This document shows positions 15,396 to 24,912 of a DNA stretch of 34,143 nt, piece by piece; the stretch's first letter is position 1, and the number at the start of each line of letters is the position of its first letter. The position numbers and the translations under genes were made by a program. Source of the stretch: Firmicutes bacterium CAG:124. GTDB lineage: Bacteria > Bacillota > Clostridia > Oscillospirales > Oscillospiraceae. The notes under the pieces were generated by a model. The model searched no databases and was not told where the DNA came from. It worked only from the letters and a program-made list of their open reading frames with translations. The DNA is taken from contig HF990555.1 of assembly GCA_000432135.1 (NCBI GenBank), forward strand, positions 1 to 34,143. Reading direction: 5' to 3'.

Positions 15396-17480
15396 ATGGA
15401 ATTACTCGCTCCCGCCGGTTCGATGGAGGCGCTGCGCGCCGCCGTCTGCAACGGCGCTGACGCTGTTTATTTAGGCGCCGATACCTTCAACGCGCGTATA
15501 AACGCCCGCAATTTTTCCGCCGCCGATCTGCAGGAAGCCGTTGTCTACTGTCATGTGCGCGGCGTCAAGGTACATCTGACGCTCAACACACTCGTGCTCG
15601 ACCGCGAGATGCCGCGTGCGGCGGAGCTGATCCGGCTGGCCGCGTCCTGCGGCGTCGACGCGTTCATCGTGCAGGATCTGGGCGTGGTATCGTTATGCCG
15701 GCAGCTTGCGCCGGACGTGCCCATCCATGCCTCCACGCAGATGAGCATCCATTCGCTTGAGGGCGTGATGGAGGCCGCCGCGCTCGGGTGCAGCCGCGTC
15801 GTGCTTGCGCGGGAGCTTCCCGCGGAGGAGATCGCGCATATCTGTAAGAAAAGCCCGGTCGAGATCGAGGTTTTTGTGCACGGCGCTTTGTGTATGTGCT
15901 ATTCCGGACAGTGCTACCTGTCCTCCGTCATCGGCCGCCGCTCCGGCAACCGGGGCCAGTGCGCGCAGCCCTGCCGCCTGCCCTACGGCTACGGCCGGTT
16001 CGAATCGACGCGCTACCCGCTCAGCCTCAAGGATAACTGTCTGGCGGGCGAGCTGGACGAGCTGCGGCGCATGGGCGTCGCGTCCATCAAGATCGAAGGC
16101 CGCATGAAGCGGCCTGAGTACGTCGCCATCGTCACGCGCGCTTACCGCACGGTTTTAAACGGCGGCAAGCTGACGCCGTCCGATCTGCAGGAGCTGGAGA
16201 CGGCCTTCTCCCGGCAGGGCTTTACCGACGGCTATTTCAGAGGCCAGACCGGCAGCGATATGTTTGGCCGCCGTCAGGAGGGCGAGGACACGGCTGACCT
16301 GTTCGCCTCTGCCCGCGCCACCTATGAACAGGGTGAGCCGCAGCGCATCGGCGTGCGCTTCTACGCCATGATCCGCCGCGGAGAGCCTGCGCAGCTCGCC
16401 GTCGAGGACCCGGACGGCAACCTCTGCCGGGCCCGCGGCCCCGTGCCGGAGCAGGCGGTCTACCGGTCGCTCACGCCGCAGGATCTGGAGCAGCAGCTGA
16501 AAAAAACCGGTGGAACGCCGTATCTGTGCACCGCCGTCCGCTCGTCTCTGGACCCCGATCTGATGCTCCCGGCGTCTGCCATCAACGCCATGCGGCGCGA
16601 TGTGATCGCGGAGCTGACCGCAAAGCGCGGCCGTGCCGCGCCCGCGCATCTGAACGCGTATGACGAGCCGCCGCGCTACGACGGCATTGCCGGGGAGCCG
16701 CAGCTGACCATCGCCGTCCGCACAGCCGGGCAGATCACCTCCCGTATGCTCTCCATGAAGCCAACGGTGCTCTATGTCCCCCTGTCCGAGCTGGCGGAGC
16801 ACCCGGATCTGCCGCAGCGCGTAAGCGTTGAAACGCAGCTGGCGGCCATTCTGCCGCGCGTGATCTGGAGCGGGGAGCTCGCTCCCGTCGCGCGGCAGCT
16901 GCGCACGGTCTATGAGATGGGCGTGCGGCAGGTTCTGGCCGGAAATCTCGGACAGCTGCACATTGCCCGCGCGGCGGGCTTCGCCGTCCGCGGCGATTTC
17001 GGCCTCAATATCGTCAATTCCCGCGCCATGCGGTACCTGCGCGAGCAGGGGCTTGATTCGCAGCTTTTGTCGTTTGAGCTGACGCTGCCGCAGATCCGCG
17101 ATATCTCCAAGGCCGTCCCGGCGGAGCTGCTGATCTACGGGCGGCTGCCGCTGATGCTGATGGAAAACTGCGTCATGAAGAACCGCACCGGCATCTGCGC
17201 CTGCCAGACCGGCACGGTCCGTCTGGTCGACCGTGTGGGCGAGGAATTCCCCATCGTCAAGGACCCCGGCACGTGCCGCAACGTGCTGCTGAACGGCAAG
17301 AAGCTGTATCTGCTCGACAAAAAGGACGCGCTGCGCGGCATGGGCCTGTGGGCGCTGCGCCTGCAGTTTACAACGGAAAACCCCGGCGAGATCGACAAGG
17401 TGCTGATGGACTATCAGGGCCGGGCCGTCTTCGACGCCGGAAGCTATACGCGCGGACTGTATTCGCGCGGCGTGGAATAA
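15396..17480 (+). CDS. U32 family protein, RlhA-like (23S rRNA hydroxylation)
   Basis: A 694-residue U32 'peptidase' with the family signature at 158-176 (E-V-F-V-H-G-A-L-C ... S-G-Q-C-Y-L-S) and further conserved cysteines in GNRGQCAQPCR. Its length, with a long second domain (DUF3656 type), matches the RlhA branch. RlhA is needed in Escherichia coli to hydroxylate C2501 of 23S rRNA. The shorter TrhP branch acts on tRNA. Function is therefore by family, not shown here. AAGGAAG precedes the ATG by 6 bases. It heads a plus-strand run into maf, mreC, mreD and mrdA. Confidence 0.85.
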   Translation: MELLAPAGSMEALRAAVCNGADAVYLGADTFNARINARNFSAADLQEAVVYCHVRGVKVHLTLNTLVLDREMPRAAELIRLAASCGVDAFIVQDLGVVSLCRQLAPDVPIHASTQMSIHSLEGVMEAAALGCSRVVLARELPAEEIAHICKKSPVEIEVFVHGALCMCYSGQCYLSSVIGRRSGNRGQCAQPCRLPYGYGRFESTRYPLSLKDNCLAGELDELRRMGVASIKIEGRMKRPEYVAIVTRAYRTVLNGGKLTPSDLQELETAFSRQGFTDGYFRGQTGSDMFGRRQEGEDTADLFASARATYEQGEPQRIGVRFYAMIRRGEPAQLAVEDPDGNLCRARGPVPEQAVYRSLTPQDLEQQLKKTGGTPYLCTAVRSSLDPDLMLPASAINAMRRDVIAELTAKRGRAAPAHLNAYDEPPRYDGIAGEPQLTIAVRTAGQITSRMLSMKPTVLYVPLSELAEHPDLPQRVSVETQLAAILPRVIWSGELAPVARQLRTVYEMGVRQVLAGNLGQLHIARAAGFAVRGDFGLNIVNSRAMRYLREQGLDSQLLSFELTLPQIRDISKAVPAELLIYGRLPLMLMENCVMKNRTGICACQTGTVRLVDRVGEEFPIVKDPGTCRNVLLNGKKLYLLDKKDALRGMGLWALRLQFTTENPGEIDKVLMDYQGRAVFDAGSYTRGLYSRGVE

Positions 17481-17501
17481 GCAAAAAAGAAGGAACTTCT
17501 T

Positions 17502-18089
17502 ATGATCATCCTTGCATCGCAATCTCCCCGCAGGCACGAGCTGATGAAGCTCACCGGCCTGCCGTTTACCGTTCGTGTCGCGGATATCGACGAAACGATG
17601 GATCCGGCGCTGCCCGTCCAGCAGGAGGTCACGCGCGTCAGCCGCAGGAAGGCACAGGCCATCGCCGCCGGCGCGTCGCCGGACGATATTGTCATCGCCG
17701 CCGACACCATCGTGGTCATTGACGGGCGCGAGCTGGGAAAGCCGCGCTCGGAGGAAGAAGCGCTCGGTATGCTCCGCCTGCTCTCCGGCAGAACGCACGA
17801 GGTCGTGACCGTTCTGTCCGTCTGCAAAGGCTCACAGCTTGAGTCCGAAGCCGTCGTGACGAAGGTGACGTTCCGCACGCTCTGCGAGGAGGAGCTTCGC
17901 GCCTATGTCAGGACCGGCGAGCCTATGGACAAGGCCGGAAGCTACGGCATTCAGGGCTACGGGGCCATGTTCGTCAGCCGGATCGAGGGCGATTATTTCT
18001 CCGTCATGGGCCTGCCCCTGTGCCCGCTGTGCCGGATGCTGCGCGCGTTCGGCGTTCCGATCCTTGACGTGCAGGAGGCGCAGGCATGA
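17502..18089 (+). CDS. maf: Maf family nucleoside triphosphate pyrophosphatase
   Basis: A 195-residue Maf protein, which hydrolyses dTTP/UTP or modified nucleotides to monophosphates and pyrophosphate, cleaning the nucleotide pool. Visible motifs are ASQSPRR at 5-11, AADTIVV with catalytic D68, LGKP at 78-81 and SGRTHEV at 95-101. AAGGA lies 7 bases before the ATG. The stop overlaps the mreC start by 4 bases (ATGA). Maf next to mre genes is a common Firmicutes arrangement and has led to a suspected link with septation. Confidence 0.94.
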   Translation: MIILASQSPRRHELMKLTGLPFTVRVADIDETMDPALPVQQEVTRVSRRKAQAIAAGASPDDIVIAADTIVVIDGRELGKPRSEEEALGMLRLLSGRTHEVVTVLSVCKGSQLESEAVVTKVTFRTLCEEELRAYVRTGEPMDKAGSYGIQGYGAMFVSRIEGDYFSVMGLPLCPLCRMLRAFGVPILDVQEAQA

Positions 18090-18922
18090 AGAAAAAATTC
18101 TGGACGGGCCGCCTCAAGACCATTCTCATTGTCGCGCTCATCATCGCTATCTGCGCCGCCGTGACGCTTGCCATCACAAACGGGACAAGCGCCATTGAAA
18201 ACGTGGTCGGGACGATCCTGTCCCCCATCCGTGCGGGCGTTGCGTCCATCGACCGGCTGGCCGAGCGGTATTACAACTATATGTTCCGCTATGAGACGCT
18301 TGAGGCGGAGAACGCGGAGATGGAAAAGCAGATCCTTGCCATGCAAGAGGATATCCGCGACGCCGAGCAGCTGCAGCGCGAGAACGAATGGCTCAAGGCG
18401 CTTCTGAAGCTGTCCGAAGAGCATGAGGATTATAAATTCCTCACATCGTACATCATTTCGTGGGATTCCTCCGACTATAAAAGCGCCTTTACCATCGGCA
18501 AGGGCACGAACGCGGGGCTGGAGGAGGGTATGTGCGCCGTGACGGAAAACGGGCAGGTCGTAGGCCTTGTGACCAAGGTCGGCGCCAACTGGGCCACCGT
18601 CACGACGATCATGGACTCGTCGCTTGAAATTTCCGCCTCCGTGGCCTCGTCCGGCTATACGGGCGTGGTACAGGGCACATTCCTCGAGGACGGAACGGAG
18701 ATCCTGCGCATGAACTATCTGCTGACGGACGCGATCGTCAAGAATAACGATCAGGTCGTCACGACCGGCTCGACGCTCTATCCGCGCGGGCTGCTGCTGG
18801 GGTACATCACGAACGCCAGCCTCGACGAGACGGGCGTCGCGAAATACGCCACGCTCGAACCGTCCTGCGACCTGTCCAAGCTGGAGCAGATCGCGATCAT
18901 TACGGAGTATAATGTGCAGTGA
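18086..18922 (+). CDS. mreC: Rod-shape protein MreC
   Basis: A 278-residue MreC. It has a short cytoplasmic N-terminus, one membrane segment at about residues 11-31, a coiled coil at about 65-110, and the extracellular beta-domain pair typical of MreC, for example GLEEGMCAV and YPRGLLLGYI. It links the elongasome enzymes to the cytoskeleton and activates PBP2. It is coupled to maf by overlap. The expected mreD is separated from it by 274 bases, most of which is an inverted-repeat element. No mreB is adjacent. Confidence 0.94.
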   Translation: MKKKFWTGRLKTILIVALIIAICAAVTLAITNGTSAIENVVGTILSPIRAGVASIDRLAERYYNYMFRYETLEAENAEMEKQILAMQEDIRDAEQLQRENEWLKALLKLSEEHEDYKFLTSYIISWDSSDYKSAFTIGKGTNAGLEEGMCAVTENGQVVGLVTKVGANWATVTTIMDSSLEISASVASSGYTGVVQGTFLEDGTEILRMNYLLTDAIVKNNDQVVTTGSTLYPRGLLLGYITNASLDETGVAKYATLEPSCDLSKLEQIAIITEYNVQ

Positions 18923-18966
18923 CGCAAGGAACGTTCGATTTTCGTGCCGCACTGCGAACACTGTGT

Positions 18967-19134
18967 TGTAGGGGCCGATGCCCATCTTCGGCGCTAAGAG
19001 CCGCGCAAAGCGCGGTTGCGCCTCGAAACTATCCTGCGGGCATCGCATCGGCCCGGCAGAATGCACCGTTTTTACGGTATTCTTCGGCAAATTCGCAACC
19101 TCCAAGCGGGCCGATGTAGGCATCGGCCCCTACA
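18967..19134. repeat. Inverted-repeat intergenic element, MITE-like
   Basis: A 168-bp block bounded by perfect 16-base inverted repeats TGTAGGGGCCGATGCC (18967-18982) and GGCATCGGCCCCTACA (19119-19134). The interior holds nested hairpins: CCGCG-CAAAG-CGCGG, ACCGT-TTTT-ACGGT, and GGGCCGATG-TAGG-CATCGGCCC at 19108-19129. There is no coding capacity of its own and no clear target-site duplication. It resembles the dispersed 'TGTAGGGG...CCCCTACA' intergenic repeats I recall from Oscillospirales genomes. No second copy occurs in this window, so repeat status is inference. Confidence 0.65.
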
Positions 19135-19196
19135 GTCAAACCATGGAGTTTCCGGTTTGATGTTTTGACTTCTCTCCCCGAAAGGAGGCCCGCGCG

Positions 19197-19697
19197 ATGC
19201 ACGCGACCTATAAAAATGCGCTGATGTGGACGCTTTACGGCGTGCTGTTTCTTTTGATCGCCGTTTTGCAGACGGTCGTGTTTGGCCGGGCGCGATTCTT
19301 CGGCGTCAAGCTGACGCTGATCCCCGTCTGCATCGCCTGTGTTTCCATGCTGGCAGGCGCGGAGGCCGGGGCGCTCTACGGACTTTGCTGCGGCACGGTC
19401 TGGTGCTTCACGGGCGCGGCCGGCGGCGCGATGCACATCGTCCTGCTGACCGTCTGCGGCGCGGTGATCGGCTATATCTGCGACCGGTATCTCGTGCGGC
19501 AGCTGCTGTCCGCCATTCTGATGAGTCTGTTGGCGCTCGTATTCTGCCAGACGCTCCTGTTTCTGTTTCAATGCTATCTCGGCACGATCCACATCGGCAT
19601 GATCACTGCTCTGCCGGTCCAGATCGGCCTGAGCCTGCTCGCGTGCCCGCTCCTGTATCTCGGAGCCTGGGCGATCCGAAAGGTTGGTGCCAAATAA
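19197..19697 (+). CDS. mreD: Rod-shape protein MreD
   Basis: A 166-residue, very hydrophobic protein with five or six membrane segments, the size and profile of MreD, the membrane member of the MreBCD elongation complex. Assignment rests on this profile and on position between mreC and mrdA. AAAGGAGG is 8 bases upstream of the ATG. Its own good ribosome binding site fits the fact that the inserted element breaks the usual tight spacing from mreC. The mrdA ATG follows the stop with no gap. Confidence 0.87.
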   Translation: MHATYKNALMWTLYGVLFLLIAVLQTVVFGRARFFGVKLTLIPVCIACVSMLAGAEAGALYGLCCGTVWCFTGAAGGAMHIVLLTVCGAVIGYICDRYLVRQLLSAILMSLLALVFCQTLLFLFQCYLGTIHIGMITALPVQIGLSLLACPLLYLGAWAIRKVGAK

Positions 19698-21809
19698 ATG
19701 CAGCGAATTTCCCGCTTCCGCATGATCGTATTCATCGTCGTCATTCTGGCCATGATCGGCGTGTTCTCCCTGCGGCTTTACAAGACGCAGGCCGCCGTCA
19801 CGGAGGACTCCCTCGTCGCGGCGGACGCCGACTCCATGGAGTACCAGTCGACGGTCGAGGCTGCGCGCGGCAATATTCTCGACCGCAACGGCAACGTGCT
19901 GGTGTCGAACCGCGCAAGCTATAACCTCGTCATCATCAACTTCGTCTTTTTCAACGCGCCCGACCCGAACGGGAACCTGCTTAAGGTCCTGAACCTCTGC
20001 GACGAGCTTGGGATCGCGTATGAATCGCATTTCCCCGTCTCCGCCGAGCGTCCCTATACCTATACCGATACCGACGACACCGCCTGGCAGGGCTATTTCC
20101 GCAGCTTCCTTGCCAGCCGGAGCTATGACCTCGATATCTCCGCGCCCACGCTCATGAAGCGCCTGCGCGACGAATATAAGATCCCCGACGACTGGACCCA
20201 GCAGGACGTGTACCGCGTCATTTCCGTCCGCTATGAGCTGGAGCTGCGCTCGGTAGACGAGATCGGCATGGAAAACTATATGCTGGCAGAGGACGTCGAC
20301 GCGGAATCGCTGGCTGCCGTGATGGAGCTGGCCGTGCCGGGCGTTGTGGTCGAAAACGGCACGGTGCGCGAGTACAACACCACCTATGCCGCGCACATTC
20401 TCGGCTACATCGGCCCGATCTGGAGCGAGGAGGCCGCCGAATACCGCGAAAAGGGCTACTCCATGAACGCGCTTGTCGGAAAATCCGGCGTGGAGCAGGC
20501 GTTTGAGGAATATCTGCACGGTTCAAGCGGCATCAAGCGGACGACCGTCTCCTCGACCGGCGAAATTCTGAACCGATACTATGTGACGGAGCCTGTGCCG
20601 GGCAACAACGTCGAGCTGACCATCGACATTTCGCTGCAGGCTGTGGCCGAGCAGGCGCTGGAAAAGGTCATTCTCGATCTGCGGGAAAACGGCGTCGGCC
20701 GGAACAAGGAGGGCAAGGACGCCAGAGGCGGCGCGGTCGTCGTGCAGATGTGCAAGACCGGTGAAATTCTCGCCATGGCAAGCTACCCGACCTATGATCT
20801 TGCCACACGCGCGGAAAACGCCGTCGCGCTGAACGAAGACGAGACTGCGCCGATGTTCAACCGCGCGCTCGCAGCCTACCCGCCCGGCTCGGTCTATAAG
20901 ATGGTCACGGCCATCGCCGCCGTCGATATGGGCGGCTTCGACCCCGGCTATATCATCGAGGACAAGGGTCTTTACACCTTCTATGAATCCTTCCAGCCCA
21001 AGTGCCACATCTGGTCGCTTGCCAACCCGCGCACGCACGGCAAGATCAATCTGATGGAGGCCATCGCCTACTCCTGCAACTATTATTTCTATGAAGTCGG
21101 CCGTCTGACCTACGACAGCTATAAAAAGGAAACGGGAAACAACCCGTTTGATATCGTTGCCAAGGCCCTCGGCCTCGGCGAGCCGACGGGCATCGAGCTG
21201 CCGGAGGACACCGGCGCACGCGCGAACGCAGAGGAAAAGAACAAGCAGTACGCAGGCGAGGACGCAGGCTGGTTCGGCGCGGACGTTCTGCAGGCCGTCA
21301 TCGGCCAGAGCCTGAACAAATTTACACCCCTGCAGCTGGCCTGCTACGCCTCGGCGCTGGCAAACAAGGGCACGCGCTATGAAGCGACGCTCCTGTCCCG
21401 CGTCGTCTCGTGGGACTATCAGGATCTGATCGAGGAGTCCAAGCCCGTCGTGGCAAGCACGCTGGAGATCTCGGAAAAGGCGCTGAACGCGCTCGATCAG
21501 GGCATGCGCATGACCGCCTCCATCGGCACGGCGGAGCAGTATCTCAGGGATTATCCCATCCCCATCGCCTGCAAGACCGGCACGGCGCAGTGGCAGGGCA
21601 CGACCTCCACCGGCTCGTTCTCCGGCTCTGACCACGCTTCGTTCGTGCTCTACGCTCCGGCGGACAATCCCGAGATCGCCATCTCCGTCTATGTCGAGCG
21701 CGGCTCACAGGGCGGCAATCTGGCGAATGTCTGCATTCCCATTCTCGACGCCTATTTCTCCAGCTCCGCCAAATATGAGACTGTCGCGACTGAAAATATC
21801 GCTTACTAA
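19698..21809 (+). CDS. mrdA: Penicillin-binding protein 2, elongation transpeptidase
   Basis: A 703-residue class B PBP. After one membrane segment at about 8-25 comes the pedestal/dimerisation domain with RGNILDRNG, then the transpeptidase domain with active-site S398 in SVYK, the second motif S459-C-N461 and K626-T-G-T. It cross-links peptidoglycan during side-wall elongation with the RodA/Mre machinery, and it is the target of mecillinam-type beta-lactams in other species. Position next to mreC and mreD supports the elongation rather than division type. No PASTA domains are seen at the C-terminus. Confidence 0.94.
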   Translation: MQRISRFRMIVFIVVILAMIGVFSLRLYKTQAAVTEDSLVAADADSMEYQSTVEAARGNILDRNGNVLVSNRASYNLVIINFVFFNAPDPNGNLLKVLNLCDELGIAYESHFPVSAERPYTYTDTDDTAWQGYFRSFLASRSYDLDISAPTLMKRLRDEYKIPDDWTQQDVYRVISVRYELELRSVDEIGMENYMLAEDVDAESLAAVMELAVPGVVVENGTVREYNTTYAAHILGYIGPIWSEEAAEYREKGYSMNALVGKSGVEQAFEEYLHGSSGIKRTTVSSTGEILNRYYVTEPVPGNNVELTIDISLQAVAEQALEKVILDLRENGVGRNKEGKDARGGAVVVQMCKTGEILAMASYPTYDLATRAENAVALNEDETAPMFNRALAAYPPGSVYKMVTAIAAVDMGGFDPGYIIEDKGLYTFYESFQPKCHIWSLANPRTHGKINLMEAIAYSCNYYFYEVGRLTYDSYKKETGNNPFDIVAKALGLGEPTGIELPEDTGARANAEEKNKQYAGEDAGWFGADVLQAVIGQSLNKFTPLQLACYASALANKGTRYEATLLSRVVSWDYQDLIEESKPVVASTLEISEKALNALDQGMRMTASIGTAEQYLRDYPIPIACKTGTAQWQGTTSTGSFSGSDHASFVLYAPADNPEIAISVYVERGSQGGNLANVCIPILDAYFSSSAKYETVATENIAY

Positions 21810-21823
21810 GAGAGGAACCGCAC

Positions 21824-23635
21824 ATGACCGACCTTTCGCATATCCGCAATTTTTCGATCATCGCCCACATTGACCACGGTAAATCCACGCTGGCCGACCG
21901 TCTGCTGGAGGAGTGCCATTCCGTTGAAAAGCGCGAGATGGAGGACCAGATTCTCGACTCCATGGAGCTTGAACGCGAACGCGGCATCACCATCAAGGCC
22001 CGCGCCGTGCGTCTGGACTACCGCGCCGACGACGGCGAGAAATATGTCCTGAACCTCATCGACACGCCGGGTCACGTCGACTTCAACTATGAAGTCTCCC
22101 GCAGCCTGTCCGCCTGCGAGGGCGCGGTGCTGGTCGTCGACGCGTCGCAGGGCATCGAGGCCCAGACGCTGGCGAACACCTATCTGGCCGTTGACAACGG
22201 CTTGGAGGTCCTGCCCGTCGTCAACAAGATCGACCTGCCGGCGGCGCGGCCCGCCGAGGTCAAGAAGGAAATTGAGGACGTCATCGGCATCCCCGCCATG
22301 GACGCGCCTGAAATTTCCGCCAAGAACGGCATCAACATTCATTCCGTGCTGGAAATGATTGTGAAGAATGTCCCCGCGCCCACGGGCGACCGCGAAGCGC
22401 CTTTACAGTGCCTGATTTTCGACAGCCAGTATGACTCCTACCGCGGCGCGATCGTCTATCTGCGCGTCGTGAACGGCACGGTGTATCCCGGCATGGATAT
22501 CCGCATGATGGCCTCCGGCGCAGTCTACAAGGTCGTGGAGGTCGGATATCTGCACCCGAAGGGCATGATCCCGGCCGAAAGTCTCGGCGCGGGCGAGGTC
22601 GGATATCTCACGGCCTCCATCAAGACCGTCTCCGACACCCGCGTGGGCGACACCATCACGGGCGTGGAAAATCCGGCAGCCGAGGCGCTTCCGGGCTACC
22701 ATCAGGCGCAGCCGATGGTCTTCTCAGGCGTGTACCCGGCGGACGGCTCGAAATACGGCGATCTGCGCGACGCGTTGGAAAAGCTGAAGCTGAACGACGC
22801 GTCCATGAGCTTCACGCAGGAAAACTCCATCGCGCTGGGCTTCGGCTTCCGGTGCGGCTTTTTGGGCCTTCTGCACATGGAGATCATTCTCGAGCGTCTC
22901 GAGCGCGAATATAACCTCGACCTCATCACGACGGCCCCGAACGTCGTCTATAAGATCACCAAGACCGACGGCACGCAGCTCGACGTCTATACCCCGCTCA
23001 ACTATCCCGACCCCGCCGAAATTGCCGAGGCGCAGGAGCCGTATGCGAAGGCGAACCTCATCGCCCCGCCCGAATACGTCGGCGCGATCATGGATCTGTG
23101 CCAGAACCGGCGCGGCGAATTCAAGGATATGCAGTACCTCGACCCCACGCGCGTTGAGCTGCACTATTCCATGCCGCTCAACGAGATCATCTATGACTTC
23201 TTCGACGCGCTCAAGAGCCGCACGCGCGGCTACGGCTCGCTGGACTACGAGCTGGAGGGCTACCGCCCGTCGAAGCTCGTCAAGCTCGACATTCTCCTGA
23301 ACGGCGAGATCGTCGACGCGCTGAGCTTCATCCTCTTCGCCGACAACGCCTACGCAAGAGCCAGAAAGATCTGCGAAAAGCTCAAGGACAATATCCCGCG
23401 CCAGATGTTTGAGATCCCCGTGCAGGCTGCCGTCGGTGGCAAGATCATCGCCCGCGAGACGATCAAGGCCCTGCGCAAGGACGTGCTTGCCAAGTGCTAC
23501 GGCGGCGATATCACGCGCAAAAAGAAACTGCTCGAAAAGCAGAAGGAGGGCAAGAAGCGTATGCGCACGTTCGGCACGGTCGCCGTGCCGTCCGAGGCGT
23601 TTATGGCCGTCCTCAAGCTCGACGACGAATCGTAG
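21824..23635 (+). CDS. lepA: Elongation factor 4 (LepA)
   Basis: A 603-residue translational GTPase of full family length. G1 is HIDHGKST at 15-22, followed by DTPGH (G3), NKID (G4), domains II and III, and the LepA-specific C-terminal domain (YGGDITRKKKLLEKQKEGKK). EF4 acts on stalled ribosomes by back-translocation and in 30S assembly. GAGG precedes the ATG. hemW follows after 11 bases, the classic Firmicutes lepA-hemW pair. Confidence 0.97.
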   Translation: MTDLSHIRNFSIIAHIDHGKSTLADRLLEECHSVEKREMEDQILDSMELERERGITIKARAVRLDYRADDGEKYVLNLIDTPGHVDFNYEVSRSLSACEGAVLVVDASQGIEAQTLANTYLAVDNGLEVLPVVNKIDLPAARPAEVKKEIEDVIGIPAMDAPEISAKNGINIHSVLEMIVKNVPAPTGDREAPLQCLIFDSQYDSYRGAIVYLRVVNGTVYPGMDIRMMASGAVYKVVEVGYLHPKGMIPAESLGAGEVGYLTASIKTVSDTRVGDTITGVENPAAEALPGYHQAQPMVFSGVYPADGSKYGDLRDALEKLKLNDASMSFTQENSIALGFGFRCGFLGLLHMEIILERLEREYNLDLITTAPNVVYKITKTDGTQLDVYTPLNYPDPAEIAEAQEPYAKANLIAPPEYVGAIMDLCQNRRGEFKDMQYLDPTRVELHYSMPLNEIIYDFFDALKSRTRGYGSLDYELEGYRPSKLVKLDILLNGEIVDALSFILFADNAYARARKICEKLKDNIPRQMFEIPVQAAVGGKIIARETIKALRKDVLAKCYGGDITRKKKLLEKQKEGKKRMRTFGTVAVPSEAFMAVLKLDDES

Positions 23636-23646
23636 GAGGTTTTTCC

Positions 23647-24870
23647 GTGGCGCTCATTCAGATCGTTGAAAATAAGAAAAAAAGCCTCGGCATCTACGTC
23701 CACATCCCGTTCTGCCGGAGCAAATGCGAATACTGTGACTTTTATTCCATCCCTGGCGCGCGCAGCCGGGATCTGATGGACCGGTATCTCGACGCCGTGA
23801 TCCTGCACATCCGCGAGGCGGCGCAGGGTGCAGCGGGCTATGAGGTCGACACCGTCTATTTTGGCGGCGGCACGCCGTCGTTCTTCGGCGCCGGCGGGGT
23901 TGCGAAGATTTTTGCCGGGGTCGGCCGCCGCCTTCCCCCGAACCCCGCCCGCCGCTTCGACGTCAGCCGCGACGCGGAGGTCTCGCTTGAGGCCAACCCC
24001 GACTCCGTGACGCTGCCCATGCTCACGCGGCTGCGCCGCGCGGGCTTCAACCGCATCTCCATCGGCGTGCAGTCGGACGACGACGCGCAGCTCAAGGCGC
24101 TGGGCCGCCCGCATACCTACCGGCAGGCGCAGCAGGCCGTGTCGCTCTCGCGGCGCGCGGGCTTTGACAACGTTTCGGTCGACCTCATGTTCGGCCTGCC
24201 GAGCCAGTCGCGCGAGCAGTGGATGCAGACGCTTCGCAACGTCATCGACCTCAAGGCCGACCACATCAGCTGCTACGGGCTGAAGGTCGAGCCGGGCACG
24301 AAGCTCTGGACGTACAAGGACTGCGCCAACCTCCCGGACGACGACGCGCAGGCGGATATGTATTTTTACGCCGTCGAAACGCTGGAGCAGTTTGGCTATC
24401 ACCAGTACGAGATCTCCAATTTCGCGCACGACGGCTTCATCTGCCGCCACAACATGAAATACTGGGTCGGCGACGAGTATCTGGGCTTCGGCCCGTGCGC
24501 GGCGTCAGACTTTGCCGGACGGCGGTTCACCATCAAGCCCGATCTGGAGGGCTATATCAAGGGCGTGACGGACAAGGGCCAGATTTTGTCCGAATCTGAG
24601 CTTGTCCCGCTGCGCGAACGCGCGGGCGAATACCTCATGCTCCGATTGCGGACGGTCGACGGCATTGAAAAGAGCGAATACACCCGCTCGTTCCTGCTGC
24701 CGTTTGAGCCGATCGAGGACATTCTTGTCCGGCTGCAGGCGCGGGAATACGCCGCGTTTACCTCCGGCCGCTGGCACCTGACGCCGAAGGGCTTCATGCT
24801 CTCGAACACCATTCTGGTGGAGCTTCTCGAAGCGCAGCAGAAATCCAGACCGCTGGCGCAGAAGCGCTGA
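23647..24870 (+). CDS. hemW: Radical-SAM heme chaperone HemW
   Basis: A 407-residue radical-SAM protein. The [4Fe-4S] ligands are C23, C27 and C30 (CRSKCEYC), followed by GGGTPS and the NRISIGVQS segment. It is of the HemW group (formerly called HemN-like), which carries heme to target proteins, not true coproporphyrinogen dehydrogenase. The frame is open far upstream, but GTG at 23647 is chosen, with AGGAGG 7 bases before it and the N-terminus expected for the family. In Bacillus the next gene would be hrcA and then the dnaK operon. Here a terminator follows instead. Confidence 0.93.
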   Translation: MALIQIVENKKKSLGIYVHIPFCRSKCEYCDFYSIPGARSRDLMDRYLDAVILHIREAAQGAAGYEVDTVYFGGGTPSFFGAGGVAKIFAGVGRRLPPNPARRFDVSRDAEVSLEANPDSVTLPMLTRLRRAGFNRISIGVQSDDDAQLKALGRPHTYRQAQQAVSLSRRAGFDNVSVDLMFGLPSQSREQWMQTLRNVIDLKADHISCYGLKVEPGTKLWTYKDCANLPDDDAQADMYFYAVETLEQFGYHQYEISNFAHDGFICRHNMKYWVGDEYLGFGPCAASDFAGRRFTIKPDLEGYIKGVTDKGQILSESELVPLRERAGEYLMLRLRTVDGIEKSEYTRSFLLPFEPIEDILVRLQAREYAAFTSGRWHLTPKGFMLSNTILVELLEAQQKSRPLAQKR

Positions 24871-24878
24871 AGACAAAC

Positions 24879-24912
24879 AGAGCCGGGGAAGCGTCGACGC
24901 TTCCCCGGCTCT
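24879..24912 (+). terminator. Perfect palindromic hairpin after hemW
   Basis: A perfect 34-base palindrome: 15-base arms 24879-24893 and 24898-24912 around TCGA. It is placed nine bases after the hemW stop. The following U-run is poor (TTGCC), so it may be a weak terminator or an mRNA 3'-end stabiliser. Confidence 0.6.

Noticed and set aside
20523..21635. Long antisense frame opposite mrdA, and similar ones opposite rlhA, lepA and hemW
   Set aside because: Long antisense frames are expected in GC-rich coding DNA. None has a start signal or plausible protein composition, while the plus-strand genes have full family motifs.
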